DNA from: Halomonas sp. SpR1
Lineage (GTDB): Bacteria > Pseudomonadota > Gammaproteobacteria > Pseudomonadales > Halomonadaceae
Direction: 5' to 3'
DNA length: 64,000 nucleotides
Assembly (NCBI RefSeq): GCF_031010175.1
Contig: NZ_JAUAMB010000004.1
Location: 62,001 to 126,000, forward strand
Both the position numbers and the translations under genes were made by a program. Shown piece after piece: positions 53,278 to 61,996 of the stretch (the first letter of the stretch is position 1; each line of letters begins with the position of its first letter). The notes beneath the pieces are model-generated. The model did not search any database. It was given only the letters and a program-made list of their open reading frames with translations, and was not told where the DNA came from.

Positions 53278-54258
53278 ATGCGGAAACAACTACTTGCCAC
53301 GCTGGCTACCCTGGGCGTGCTAACGGCGGCTCCGTTCGCCTTGGCTAACCCGATCGAAATCCAAGTCAACAACACTATGAGCGAAGGCGGTTCGGAAAGC
53401 GCCGCGGTGGAACGCTTTGCTGAATATTTAGAGGAGCAGGCGCCTGGCCGCTTTGAAGTGCGTCCTTTTTTAGCCGGTTCTCTGGGCGGTGAGAACGCCG
53501 TGCTGGAACTGCTCAACCTGGGCCAAACCCAGCTCTCCATTACCGGTGGCAACTGGCGCCAACAGTATGCGCCTGAATATGATGCCATTACGGTTCCCTT
53601 TGTGTTCACCACCTGGGATGAAGTGGACGCCTATATGGAGAGCCCATCCGGCCAGGCGCTGGTTGAGAAAGCAGAAAACCAGGGCGGCCTGAAGTATTTT
53701 GGTTTGCAGCATCGCGGCCCCCGCCACATGACCGCTAACAAAGAAATTCACACGCCGGCTGATCTGGAGGGTTTCCGTCTGCGCCTGCCTTCGCTTCCGG
53801 TATGGCTGGAAGTGTGGGAGGAGATCGGCGCCCAGGTAGTCAACGTGCCGGCGCCAGAGATTTATCTCGCCATGCAGACCGGCCAAGTCGACGGCCACGA
53901 GAACTCGCTCTCCTCACCCTATACCCGTCGCCTATGGGAAGTGCAGGACTACCTGATTATGACCAGCCACGTGCAGTTCCCGTGGAGCTGGGTGGCCAGT
54001 TCGCGCTGGTGGGATGGCTTGGAAGCAGATGACCAGGCGTTGATCGAAGAGGCGATTGACGTCGCCCGTCAATACGGATCAGAGCGCGAACGCGAGCTTG
54101 ACGAATTCTATCTGGAAGCCCTTCAGGAAGAAGGCATGACCGTCATTGAGCCGGATGTTGCGCCTTTCCGCGAGGCAGCGTTGCCGGCGATAGATCGTGT
54201 CATGGCTGAAATGGCCGACGGTGTTCGTGAAGATGCGCTGGGTAACCAGAGCGAGTAA
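53278..54258 (+). CDS. TRAP transporter solute-binding protein (DctP type)
   Basis: 326 residues with a signal peptide MRKQLLATLATLGVLTAAPFALA. DctP features: IEIQVNNTMSEGGSESAAVERFAEYLEEQ, GLQHRGPRHMTANKEIHTPADLEGFRLRLP with the conserved arginine, and APEIYLAMQTGQVDGHENSLSS. A longer frame runs upstream into the LysR end but lacks a signal peptide; the ATG at 53278 is preferred. First gene of the second TRAP operon; a strong hairpin follows it. Ligand unknown, perhaps the acid handled by the divergent CoA-transferase and lyase. Confidence 0.92.
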   Translation: MRKQLLATLATLGVLTAAPFALANPIEIQVNNTMSEGGSESAAVERFAEYLEEQAPGRFEVRPFLAGSLGGENAVLELLNLGQTQLSITGGNWRQQYAPEYDAITVPFVFTTWDEVDAYMESPSGQALVEKAENQGGLKYFGLQHRGPRHMTANKEIHTPADLEGFRLRLPSLPVWLEVWEEIGAQVVNVPAPEIYLAMQTGQVDGHENSLSSPYTRRLWEVQDYLIMTSHVQFPWSWVASSRWWDGLEADDQALIEEAIDVARQYGSERERELDEFYLEALQEEGMTVIEPDVAPFREAALPAIDRVMAEMADGVREDALGNQSE

Positions 54259-54270
54259 CACCCCTTGGGA

Positions 54271-54307
54271 AAAAACCGCGGCGGTCCCCAGGGCAGTCGC
54301 GGTTTTT
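54271..54307 (+). terminator. Terminator-like hairpin after the second TRAP binding-protein gene
   Basis: AAAAACCGCG (54271-54280) pairs perfectly with CGCGGTTTTT (54298-54307) around a 17-base loop, ending in a T-run. It starts 13 bases after the stop, before the permease genes, so partial termination is expected. The following 60 bases hold imperfect repeats of ACAAGT-TTTTCA. Confidence 0.85.
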
Positions 54308-54380
54308 CATGACAAGTTAATTTTCAAGACAAGTAAGTTTTCATAACAAATAAAAAAACGTCAGGGTAAGGAGTTCTGCT

Positions 54381-54923
54381 GTGGAAGACGCGGTAGCGCC
54401 CAATAAAGGGCCGGATCGAATTGCTTTCTATGCGCTGCGCGGCGTCACCCGCCTATGCGATGGGATTGGCGTTGCGTTAATGGCGGCCATTCTGCTACTT
54501 ATCGTAGCGGCGGTTATTGCCCGCGACCTCCTGGGGCTGGGGATGCCCTGGACGGAAGAGGTGGCGACCATGCTGGCGATTTATGCGATTGGCTTTGGAT
54601 CGCTATCGGCGTGGGTGCGCAGTGAGCATCTAGTAGTAGATCTGTTCAGTCACAAGCTTTCAGGGCTAGGAAAAAACATCCAGTATCGGCTCGCGTCGCT
54701 GATTTCTTGCGGTTTTTTTCTACTCGCCGCCTGGGGCGCATGGATAATGTCGGATATGAGCGCCAACAATAAAACCGTCTCGTTAAGTATCAGTTTTAGC
54801 TATCTCTACTATGGTGTTTTCTTCAGTTTTGCGGGCATGGCGCTGATTGCTCTATGGCAAACCCTGCGTGGCCCGGTAGCGTGGTTGGAAAACTCTCATG
54901 TAGAGGAGGCCTCCCAGCCATGA
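54381..54923 (+). CDS. TRAP transporter small permease (DctQ type)
   Basis: 180 residues with four predicted membrane helices (about 30-50, 62-82, 100-120, 138-158) and the DctQ motif LGLGMPWTEEVATMLAIYAIGFGSL. The start is GTG at 54381, supported by TAAGGAGT seven bases upstream. Its stop overlaps the large permease start (ATGA). It would join the binding protein to the large subunit in the inner membrane. Confidence 0.92.
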   Translation: MEDAVAPNKGPDRIAFYALRGVTRLCDGIGVALMAAILLLIVAAVIARDLLGLGMPWTEEVATMLAIYAIGFGSLSAWVRSEHLVVDLFSHKLSGLGKNIQYRLASLISCGFFLLAAWGAWIMSDMSANNKTVSLSISFSYLYYGVFFSFAGMALIALWQTLRGPVAWLENSHVEEASQP

Positions 54924-56215
54924 CCGAGCTACTGATTTTTGTCGGCGGCCTGTTAGTGCTAATGGCGATTGGCTTGCCGGTGGTTGTTGCGATTGGTGTC
55001 ACCTCGTTTATCGCCTTGGTATTTACCGGGACTGGTGGCTTGCCTGTCGAGCTTTTGCCGCTGCGCATGGTGCAAACACTCAATAACTTTACGCTGCTGG
55101 CGATTCCGCTGTTTATTCTGGCCGCTAATATTATGAATATTGGCTCGACGACAACGCGGATTTTTGACTTTGCCACCGCCTTGGTGGGCTTTACCAAGGG
55201 CGGTCTAGGCCACGCAAACGTGGTGGCCAGCTCCATCTTTGCCACCATGTCGGGCACTGCGGTGGCTGATGCGGCGGGACTTGGCAGCATCGAAATCAAG
55301 GCCATGAAAGAGCGCGGCTATGCGCTGGATTACTCCACCGGCATTACCGCCGCCTCCAGCGTTATCGGGCCGATACTGCCGCCCAGCATCGCGCTAGTGG
55401 TTTACGGCTGGCTGGCCAATGTAAGTATTGGCGGGCTGTTTATGGCGGGGCTGCTGCCGGGTATTTTGATGGCGCTGCTGCTAATGGGCATGACCATACT
55501 GCTGGCCACCACTGGCCGGGTAGTGATGCCAACACCTACGCCCTTTGATGCCTGCGAAGTGGCACGCACCGGTAAGCGTGCCATCCTGCCGTTGATGATG
55601 CCGGCGATTATTGTTGGTGGTATTTGGGGCGGCTTTTTCACGCCGACTGAAGCGGGCGCGATTGCCTCGCTCTATGCGGTCATTCTGGGTGGCCTGATCT
55701 ATAGGGATTTGAACTGGCGGGATCTCTACAACGCCTTCCGCCGCACCCTGATGTTTAGTGCGGTAATCCTGCTGATTATTGCGGTCTCCAGTTTTTACGG
55801 CTGGATTCTGGTGCGCATGGGCATTCCCCAGGCCTTGGCAGGCCAAGTCGCCAGCATCGATATGCCCATGTTTGCACTACTGCTTTGCTTTGCGCTGTTC
55901 TTCTTGCTGATCGGCTGCTTTATGTCGGTGATTGAAAGCATTCTGATCTTTACCCCGATTGTGGTGCCTGCTGCGCTAAGTGCCGGACTAGACCCTGTTC
56001 ACTTTGGTATTGTCATGGTGATCACGCTCTCGGTGGGGGTGATTACGCCGCCCTTTGGCACCGTGCTGTTTTTGATGGTGGGCATTACCCGGCTGCGCTA
56101 CGGCCAGGTCGTGACGGCGATCATGCCGTTCCTGCTGCCAATTATTGCTACCATTTTGTTACTGATCGCGGTGCCTGGGCTGGCGACCTGGCTGCCGGAT
56201 ATCATGGGGTATTGA
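54920..56215 (+). CDS. TRAP transporter large permease (DctM type)
   Basis: 431 residues, about 12 membrane helices. Motifs: ATMSGTAVADAAGLGSIEIKAMKERGY, GPILPPSIALVVYGW, FTPTEAGAIASLYAV and VITPPFGTVLFLMVGI. I placed the start at 54920, where the ATG overlaps the DctQ stop and GAGGAGG lies about 10 bases upstream; the longer frame is inside the DctQ gene. It completes the second TRAP transporter and converges on the FAD dehydrogenase gene. Confidence 0.93.
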   Translation: MTELLIFVGGLLVLMAIGLPVVVAIGVTSFIALVFTGTGGLPVELLPLRMVQTLNNFTLLAIPLFILAANIMNIGSTTTRIFDFATALVGFTKGGLGHANVVASSIFATMSGTAVADAAGLGSIEIKAMKERGYALDYSTGITAASSVIGPILPPSIALVVYGWLANVSIGGLFMAGLLPGILMALLLMGMTILLATTGRVVMPTPTPFDACEVARTGKRAILPLMMPAIIVGGIWGGFFTPTEAGAIASLYAVILGGLIYRDLNWRDLYNAFRRTLMFSAVILLIIAVSSFYGWILVRMGIPQALAGQVASIDMPMFALLLCFALFFLLIGCFMSVIESILIFTPIVVPAALSAGLDPVHFGIVMVITLSVGVITPPFGTVLFLMVGITRLRYGQVVTAIMPFLLPIIATILLLIAVPGLATWLPDIMGY

Positions 56216-56274
56216 TCAAGGCGTTTCTGGTAGAAAAGCCTCGCGGCGCTGTTCCACGGGGTAGGTTGGCGTTG

Positions 56275-57702
56275 TTATTGCTCCTCTGCAGGCAGGATCC
56301 TTCCAGGATTCATCAGCCCTTTGGGGTCAAACAGTGCTTTAACGCCGCTGATCAACTCCCGCTCGATAGGCGATAATCGCGCCAAGTAAGCCGCTTGCTT
56401 GGTGCGACCAATGCCGTGCTCGGCGCTGATGCTGCCCTGGAACTCGTCGAGCACGCCAAACAGCTGTTCCTCCAAGTCATGCAGATAGGCTTTCTTATCT
56501 GCGTCAGCCATTGCTGATGGCGGCAGAATATTAAAGTGCAGATTGCCGTCGCCCACGTGCCCATAGGCGATGATTTCGCACTCGGTAGAAGCGGCCATCA
56601 CCACTTCGCTGGCACGGTTGACGAAGTCTGGAATTGCCGAGATAGGCACCGAGATATCGGTACGCAAGTGCTCGCCGCGCCGTCGCTGGCCTTCCAGCAT
56701 ACTTTCGCGGAACTGCCACAGCTGGGCGGATTGGGTGTCGCTGGAGGCCAGCGCGCCATCCAGCACCAGTTCGCGCTCCATGCCAGTTTCCAACAGTTGC
56801 TCCAGCATCGAACCGAGATCTACCGGCCCGGTGGCCGCGACTTCCATCAACACGTACCAGGGGTAAGCACTCTCCATCGGGTCGCGGAGCTCAGGCGTTG
56901 CTTCGATAGCAAGCTCAATGCAGCGACGGGGAATCAGCTCGAAAGCGGTCAACAGATCGCAGCAGTCGCGTCGCGCCAAACCGTAGAGATCAATCACCGC
57001 CTGAACAGAGGGCAGGCCAAGCAGCGCGGTACGGTTTTGGGTCGGGCGTGGTGAGAGTTTGAGTACCGCGCCAGTGACGATGCCCAGGGTGCCCTCGCTG
57101 CCTAGCAATAGCTGCTGAAGGTCGTAACCGCGGTTGTCTTTATGCAGCGCGTTCAGGCTCTCCCAGACTCGCCCGTCGGGGAGTACCACCTCAAGCCCCA
57201 GCACCAGCTCGCGCATCATGCCGTAGCGCAACACGTTAAGCCCGCCTGCGTTGGTGGCGATATTGCCGCCAATCTGACAACTGCCTTGGGCACCTAGCGA
57301 GAGCGGGAAGTCGCAGTCATGCTCAGCCGCCGCCAGTTTCACGTTCTCAAGGATGCAGCCTGCATCTACCGTGATGGTGAAGTTAACTGGGTCAATGGCA
57401 CGCACGCTGTTTAAGCGCTCCAGACTGATCACCAGTTCCTGACCGTTGGCAGCAGGCAAGGCGCCTGCCACCAAACCGCTATGACCACCCTGGGGCGTCA
57501 TTGCGACGCCCTGGTCGTAGCAGCGCTTCACTACTTCGGCGACGTCCAAGGTATGGGCCGGGCGCGCCACGGCTAGCGGCATGCCCAGGGTATCGCCTGC
57601 CCAGTCACTCACATAACGCGCCATGGCGTCCGGCTCTCGCAGCAGACCCCGCTCGCCGAGCAGGCGGGTTAGGTCATTTAAAAAGGCTGTGGTGTTCGTC
57701 AT
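56275..57702 (-). CDS. FAD-linked D-2-hydroxyacid dehydrogenase (GlcD/D2HGDH family)
   Basis: 475 residues. The FAD-binding PCMH domain has VAMTPQGGHSGLVAGALP and SLGAQGSCQIGGNIATNAGG; the C-terminal domain has the metal-site motif IAYGHVGDGNLHFNI and SAEHGIGRTK, as in D-lactate and D-2-hydroxyglutarate dehydrogenases. The ATG shares one base with the stop of the fuconate-dehydratase-like gene (TAATG), so they are coupled. Its job in this sugar-acid operon is unclear: it could oxidise D-lactate or another 2-hydroxy acid made by the pathway, or stand in for the decayed short-chain dehydrogenase nearby. Confidence 0.92.
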   Translation of the reverse strand: MTNTTAFLNDLTRLLGERGLLREPDAMARYVSDWAGDTLGMPLAVARPAHTLDVAEVVKRCYDQGVAMTPQGGHSGLVAGALPAANGQELVISLERLNSVRAIDPVNFTITVDAGCILENVKLAAAEHDCDFPLSLGAQGSCQIGGNIATNAGGLNVLRYGMMRELVLGLEVVLPDGRVWESLNALHKDNRGYDLQQLLLGSEGTLGIVTGAVLKLSPRPTQNRTALLGLPSVQAVIDLYGLARRDCCDLLTAFELIPRRCIELAIEATPELRDPMESAYPWYVLMEVAATGPVDLGSMLEQLLETGMERELVLDGALASSDTQSAQLWQFRESMLEGQRRRGEHLRTDISVPISAIPDFVNRASEVVMAASTECEIIAYGHVGDGNLHFNILPPSAMADADKKAYLHDLEEQLFGVLDEFQGSISAEHGIGRTKQAAYLARLSPIERELISGVKALFDPKGLMNPGRILPAEEQ

Positions 57703-59003
57703 TAACGCTCTTCCTGCCAGGCCGCACCCTCGGGGAAACGGTGCTGTTCCTGGGACTCCGCATGCATGGCAATACTGTAACCCGGCGCTTCGGGCACCTG
57801 GTAGCGGCCACGGTTGATGACCACCGGGTCGATAAAGTGCTCGTGGAGGTGATCCACGTACTCAAGCACACGGCCCTCAAGGCTGCCGGATACCGCGATG
57901 TAGTCAAACAGTGAGATGTGCTGGGTGTACTCGCAAAGCCCAACGCCACCGCCGTGAGGGCAAATCGGTACGCCGAATTTAGCGGCCATTAACACTACTA
58001 GAATGACTTCGTTGAGCCCACCCAGGCGCGCCGCATCAAGCTGGCAGTAGTCGATGGCATCGGCCTGGAAGAACTGCTTGAACATCACTTTGTTGTGGCA
58101 GTGTTCACCGGTGGCAACGCCGATAGGCGCAACGCGATGGCGAATCTCGGCATGACCGAGAATATCGTCAGGGCTGGTGGGCTCTTCGATCCACAGTGGG
58201 TCAAATTCCGCCAAGCGACGCATTTTAGTGACCGTCTCGTCGACTTCCCATACCTGGTTAGCGTCCATCATGAGTACGTTGCCCCAGCCGATCTCATCGC
58301 GGAGCAGCGCTGCGCGGCGGGCGTCCTCTTCGATGTCGCCGCCAATCTTCTGTTTAAAGTGCGTCCAGCCATCGGCCAGCGCTTCCCGGGCCAGGCCGCG
58401 CACTTTTTCGTCGCTGTAACCCAGCCAGCCTGCGGAGGTGGTGTAAGCAGGGTAGCCATCGCGGCGCATTTCGGCTTCACGGGCTGCTTTGCCAGGGGCT
58501 TGGCGGCGCAGCAAACAGATCGCTTCTTCGGGCGTTAGCGCATCGGTGACAAAGCGGAAATCGAGGCAGCGCACCAACTGTTCGGGCGTCATATCCACCA
58601 GCAGTTTCCACACCGGCTTGCCTTCACGCTTCGCCCACATATCCCACACCGCGTTGACGATGGCGGCGGTAGCGAGATGAATCGCACCTTTATCGGGGCC
58701 AATCCAGCGTAGCTGGCTGTCACCAGTGATCTCCCGCCAAAACGTACCCATGTTGTCGGTAATCGACGCAAGTGCTCGCCCTTCAATCAGCGGTGACAGT
58801 GACTGCAAGGCGGTCACTACGATTTCGTTGCCGCGGCCAATGGTGAAGGTTAAACCGTGCCCCTCGGGGCTGCCGTCATCGGTATGCAGGATGACGTAAG
58901 CGGCGGAGTAGTCTGGCGCGGCGTTCATGGCATCGGAGCCATCCAACGAGCGGGAGGTAGGGAAGCGGATATCCTGAATCTCGACGCGAGTAATGGTTGT
59001 CAT
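57702..59003 (-). CDS. L-fuconate dehydratase-like enzyme of the enolase superfamily
   Basis: 433 residues. N-terminus EIQDIRFPTSRSLDGSDAMNAAPDYSAAYV and the active site GYPAYTTSAGWLGYSDEK, K-x-K in HFKQKIGGD, metal ligands in MMDANQVWEVD, WIEEPTSPDDILGH and TGEHCHNK, plus PHGGGVGLCEYTQHIS, match L-fuconate dehydratase of Xanthomonas (FucD). It would dehydrate L-fuconate, or a similar six-carbon sugar acid, to the 2-keto-3-deoxy acid. The middle gene between the FAH-family hydrolase and the FAD dehydrogenase. Specificity is inferred from similarity recalled, not tested. Confidence 0.9.
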   Translation of the reverse strand: MTTITRVEIQDIRFPTSRSLDGSDAMNAAPDYSAAYVILHTDDGSPEGHGLTFTIGRGNEIVVTALQSLSPLIEGRALASITDNMGTFWREITGDSQLRWIGPDKGAIHLATAAIVNAVWDMWAKREGKPVWKLLVDMTPEQLVRCLDFRFVTDALTPEEAICLLRRQAPGKAAREAEMRRDGYPAYTTSAGWLGYSDEKVRGLAREALADGWTHFKQKIGGDIEEDARRAALLRDEIGWGNVLMMDANQVWEVDETVTKMRRLAEFDPLWIEEPTSPDDILGHAEIRHRVAPIGVATGEHCHNKVMFKQFFQADAIDYCQLDAARLGGLNEVILVVLMAAKFGVPICPHGGGVGLCEYTQHISLFDYIAVSGSLEGRVLEYVDHLHEHFIDPVVINRGRYQVPEAPGYSIAMHAESQEQHRFPEGAAWQEER

Positions 59004-59055
59004 TGTGCTCTCCTTGGCGTTGAGGTGGGTGGCGTATTGATTGACAGGAACAGTA

Positions 59056-60219
59056 TTAGCGACGCGCTAAGTGGCGCATCAGCTCTCGAATGCCGTAGAT
59101 CCAGGGCGGCAGCTGATCGCTTCTGCCAACCTTGTTGACCAGGGCGCCTAAAGCCGGGGTGGCGATGGTGACGCGGTCGTTCATATGATGCGTGAAGCCC
59201 TGGCCTTTACCGTTGCGGTCTTGAATCGGCGAGAACATGGTGCCGAGAAACAGCATAAAGCCGTCCGGGTATTGATGGTGAGCACCGATGGTTTGGCTGA
59301 CCAAGTCCAGCGGGTCGCGGCTGATTTCGCGCATATCGCTCTCACCCTGGAGCAGGAAGTCGTCGTCTTCCCCCTCAATGCGGAGCGATACCTGGCAGTT
59401 GCGCACGCTGTCGATATCAAAGTGGTCATCGAATAGACGAATGAAAGGGCCAATGGAACAGGAGGCGTTGTTGTCTTTCGCCTTGCCGAGCAGCAGCGCA
59501 CTACGGCCCTCAACGTCTCGCAGATTGACGTCGTTGCCCAGAGTAGCCCCGCGCACCTGGCCGCGGCTGTCCACTGCCAGGACAATTTCCGGCTCGGGGT
59601 TATTCCATTGCGATGATGGGTGCAGACCCACCGGGGTGCCAAAACCCACCGAGGAGAGCGGCTGCGCTTTGGTAAACACTTCGGCATCGGGGCCGATGCC
59701 GACTTCCATATATTGTGACCAGCCTCCGCGCGCCTGTAGCGCTTTTTTAAGTGCCATCGCCTCTTCAGAGCCCGGCTTAATCTTGGAAAGGTCGCTGCCG
59801 ATCAGCGCCTGCAAGTCGTCACGCAACTCGTCAGCACGGGTGGGATCGCCGCCCGCTTGCTCTTCAATCACTCGCTCCATCAGGCTGACCGCAAAAGTGA
59901 CACCGCACGCTTTAACCGCCTGCACATCGCAAGGGGCGAGCAGGTAGGGTGCTTGCGCTGGCGATGCCTGGGAGTTCGCTAGTAGCGTCTCCAAACTGCC
60001 CAACGATTGACCTTTTGCACGCGTTACTACCTCCAGCAGGTCGTCGCGTTCAAGCAGGTCGGCCATGGTCGGGCCAAATTCGGTGATATCGATGACTTGA
60101 CCACCATGCACGGTCACCAGTGCCGGGCCTGCCTGCGGGCCATCCAGCCAGACGCGGCCAACCAGCAGCGCTTTGTCCAGGTCATTGGGAACGGCGTCAG
60201 TAACGGAAAGTGGGTTCAT
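59056..60219 (-). CDS. Fumarylacetoacetate hydrolase family protein
   Basis: 387 residues. The C-terminal FAH domain has QWNNPEPEIVLAVDSRG and GATLGNDVNLRDVEGRSALLLGKAKDNNASCSIGPF, with the acidic metal ligands; the N-terminal 100 residues are family-specific. Such proteins work in non-phosphorylative sugar-acid routes as 2,4-diketo-3-deoxy-acid hydrolases or deoxyaldonate dehydratases. Here it precedes the fuconate-dehydratase-like gene by 52 bases and probably acts two steps later, giving pyruvate and a C3 acid, or acts directly on the keto-deoxy acid. Confidence 0.88.
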   Translation of the reverse strand: MNPLSVTDAVPNDLDKALLVGRVWLDGPQAGPALVTVHGGQVIDITEFGPTMADLLERDDLLEVVTRAKGQSLGSLETLLANSQASPAQAPYLLAPCDVQAVKACGVTFAVSLMERVIEEQAGGDPTRADELRDDLQALIGSDLSKIKPGSEEAMALKKALQARGGWSQYMEVGIGPDAEVFTKAQPLSSVGFGTPVGLHPSSQWNNPEPEIVLAVDSRGQVRGATLGNDVNLRDVEGRSALLLGKAKDNNASCSIGPFIRLFDDHFDIDSVRNCQVSLRIEGEDDDFLLQGESDMREISRDPLDLVSQTIGAHHQYPDGFMLFLGTMFSPIQDRNGKGQGFTHHMNDRVTIATPALGALVNKVGRSDQLPPWIYGIRELMRHLARR

Positions 60220-60478
60220 GCGTGCCTCCTGTAGTAATAATGGAACAGTGATAATGGAACAGTAATAAATGAGTCTTTAAAAATGGTGTGTGACTGGCGG
60301 TTGGTGCTCCATCGCCTATCCTGTTATGGATGTCGTGTTGTATGACAGGTATGCCAGTTAATGTCCTACTCTAGCGCACCGCTCTATTTCGGGTCGATAG
60401 GTAAATCTGTCTAGATGGATACGATTTCGCTAAGCACGGCTTTCAACAATAAAAGTAAAAAGCGTTAAGGAGAATTTC
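60220..60478. promoter_or_regulatory. Upstream region of the FAH-family operon with a shared operator-like motif
   Basis: About 260 bases without a gene. It carries two near-identical short copies of ATAATGGAACAGT just upstream of the FAH-family gene, and GTTGTATGACA at 60337-60347, the same 11-mer found at 40695-40705 before the Ugp-like operon. A strong ribosome site TAAGGAG at 60466-60472 belongs to the broken gene that follows. Confidence 0.45.
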
Positions 60479-60628
60479 ATGTTAGACGAGTGGAAGGGCA
60501 AGCGAGTATTCATCACCTGAACTAGTTGGGTAAACGCTATGACCCCTGGAGCGATGGCAGCCGACACAGTAAGCGGCTATGTCACCGGTCAAATTATTGA
60601 GGTCAACGGCGGGCAGTTAATGCCATGA
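60479..60628 (+). pseudogene. Remnant of a short-chain dehydrogenase/reductase with internal deletion
   Basis: After a good ribosome site, the frame reads MLDEWKGKRVFIT and stops at TGA 60518-60520. The same frame then continues to an SDR C-terminus, SGYVTGQIIEVNGGQLMP, and a stop at 60626-60628. Both ends are textbook SDR ends (start of the first Rossmann strand; the terminal TGQ...V-GG motif), but about 200 residues between them are missing. The catalytic Y-x3-K and glycine-rich loop are gone, so it is dead. It was probably the NAD-dependent step of the adjacent sugar-acid pathway. Confidence 0.8.
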
Positions 60629-60726
60629 ATACTTCATCGCCCGATTTTGCGCCTAAGCAATGTTATGAAATCGCCATCACCATGGACGACCCGCAGCTGC
60701 TCAGTTCGCAGCTGGCATTATCATAA
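60625..60726 (+). pseudogene. Short ORF coupled to the SDR remnant, probable truncated gene
   Basis: 33 codons beginning at an ATG that overlaps the SDR stop (ATGA), encoding MNTSSPDFAPKQCYEIAITM and a short tail to TAA. The overlap shows it was once the second gene of an operon with the SDR. It is too short for any enzyme I know and I cannot name the parent family; it is probably the 5-prime end of a deleted gene. Confidence 0.45.
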
Positions 60727-60941
60727 GCATGACTAAAATCCTTATCTGGATAGTTGCGCGATTGCAGGCGACCAACTAGGTTTTAAGCTGGTGGTATGAT
60801 ACGTATACAGCAATACGGTCAGTTACGTCGGCTGTCACCACTTAAATAACCAACACGCCACAATAAACAACGACCCATCGCAACAGACAGCAGCAAATCT
60901 CAATAACCAACAACAAATCTAACGGTTGTGAGGAGTACACC
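60727..60941 (+). promoter_or_regulatory. Upstream region of the third TRAP operon
   Basis: 215 bases without a gene. GTATGATACGTATAC at 60794-60808 contains the perfect palindrome ATACGTAT (60799-60806) and resembles GntR-family operators. Two copies of CAAATCT lie around CAATAACCAACAA just before the ribosome site GTGAGGAG. Confidence 0.4.
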
Positions 60942-61940
60942 ATGAGTCATAAGAGCCAGCATCTCCGTATGTCCCGTCTGCTTACTGCTACGCTGATCGC
61001 CGCAGGCATCGGCTTTACGGGTGCCGTTCAAGCCGCTGAAAACCTCCGCTTTGCCCATGTTTATGAAACCTCTGAACCCTTCCACAAATGGGCGCTATGG
61101 GCAGCCGATGAGATTGAGGAGCGAACCGACGGGCGTTATACCATGCAGGTGCATCCCGCCTCTTCGTTAGGCAAAGAGGAGGATATTAATGAAGGGCTTG
61201 AACTCGGCACGGTGGACGTTATTTACACCGGCACGCAGTTTGCTGGCCGTGCCTATGGGCCCATCGGCATCGCTGGAGCTGCGTATATGTTCCGTGATTT
61301 CGATCACTGGCAGGCTTTCGCAGACAGCGAGCTGTTCCAAGAAATTGCCCAGGGCTACCAGGATCAAACCGGCAATGTGCCGATGGCGCTCAACTATTAC
61401 GGCGAGCGACATGTGACGTCCAATAAGGAGATCAACGAGCCTGCCGATATGGAAGGCCTCAAAATTCGGGTGCCCAACGCACCGATGTACATGATGATGC
61501 CGGAAGCCGTCGGCGCCAACCCCACGCCAATCGCCTTTGATGAGGTCTACCTCGCCTTGCAACAAGGCGTGGTGGATGCCCAGGAAAACCCGCTGCCCAC
61601 TATTCGGGCCAAGGCCTTTCACGAGGTTCAGGATTACATCAACCTGACCGGCCATATCACCGACTCGTTAATCACTATTGTGGGTGGGCCACGCTGGAAC
61701 CAGCTCTCCGAAGAGGATCGTGAGATATTTCGCGAGGTTTTCCAGGAAGCCGCAGAGAACAACACCAAGGATATCCTCAAATCCGAGGACGAGCTGGTGG
61801 CTTGGTTCGAGGAGCAGGGCAACACGGTTAACGAAGTGGATCGCGAACTCTTCCGTGAGGCGGTCATGCCGGCCCATAACGGCGATGCTGCCACCTGGGA
61901 TGAGGAAACCTACGAACGTCTCCAGGCTATCGGCCAATAA
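60942..61940 (+). CDS. TRAP transporter solute-binding protein (DctP type), likely sugar acid
   Basis: 332 residues with a signal peptide (LLTATLIAAGIGFTGAVQAAE, cleavage near 30). DctP features: LRFAHVYETSEPFHKWALWAADEIEERTDGRYTMQVHP, NYYGERHVTSNKEINEPADMEGLKIRVPNAPMYM with the carboxylate-binding arginine, and IAFDEVYLALQQGVVDAQENPLPTI. GAGGAG precedes the ATG. It is the first gene of the third TRAP operon and lies beside the fuconate-dehydratase-like module, so an aldonate or uronate is the likely ligand. Confidence 0.93.
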   Translation: MSHKSQHLRMSRLLTATLIAAGIGFTGAVQAAENLRFAHVYETSEPFHKWALWAADEIEERTDGRYTMQVHPASSLGKEEDINEGLELGTVDVIYTGTQFAGRAYGPIGIAGAAYMFRDFDHWQAFADSELFQEIAQGYQDQTGNVPMALNYYGERHVTSNKEINEPADMEGLKIRVPNAPMYMMMPEAVGANPTPIAFDEVYLALQQGVVDAQENPLPTIRAKAFHEVQDYINLTGHITDSLITIVGGPRWNQLSEEDREIFREVFQEAAENNTKDILKSEDELVAWFEEQGNTVNEVDRELFREAVMPAHNGDAATWDEETYERLQAIGQ

Positions 61941-61955
61941 TCCAACCCTTTGATG

Positions 61956-61981
61956 ACACTCCGCTCTTTTGAGCGGAGTGT
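61956..61981 (+). terminator. Intercistronic stem-loop after the third TRAP binding-protein gene
   Basis: A perfect 11-bp stem ACACTCCGCTC / GAGCGGAGTGT with a TTTT loop, 15 bases after the stop and 15 bases before the small permease start. No T-run follows, so it is more likely a 3-prime stabiliser or partial attenuator than a full stop. Confidence 0.8.
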
Positions 61982-61996
61982 TTGGAGTGTTGTGCC

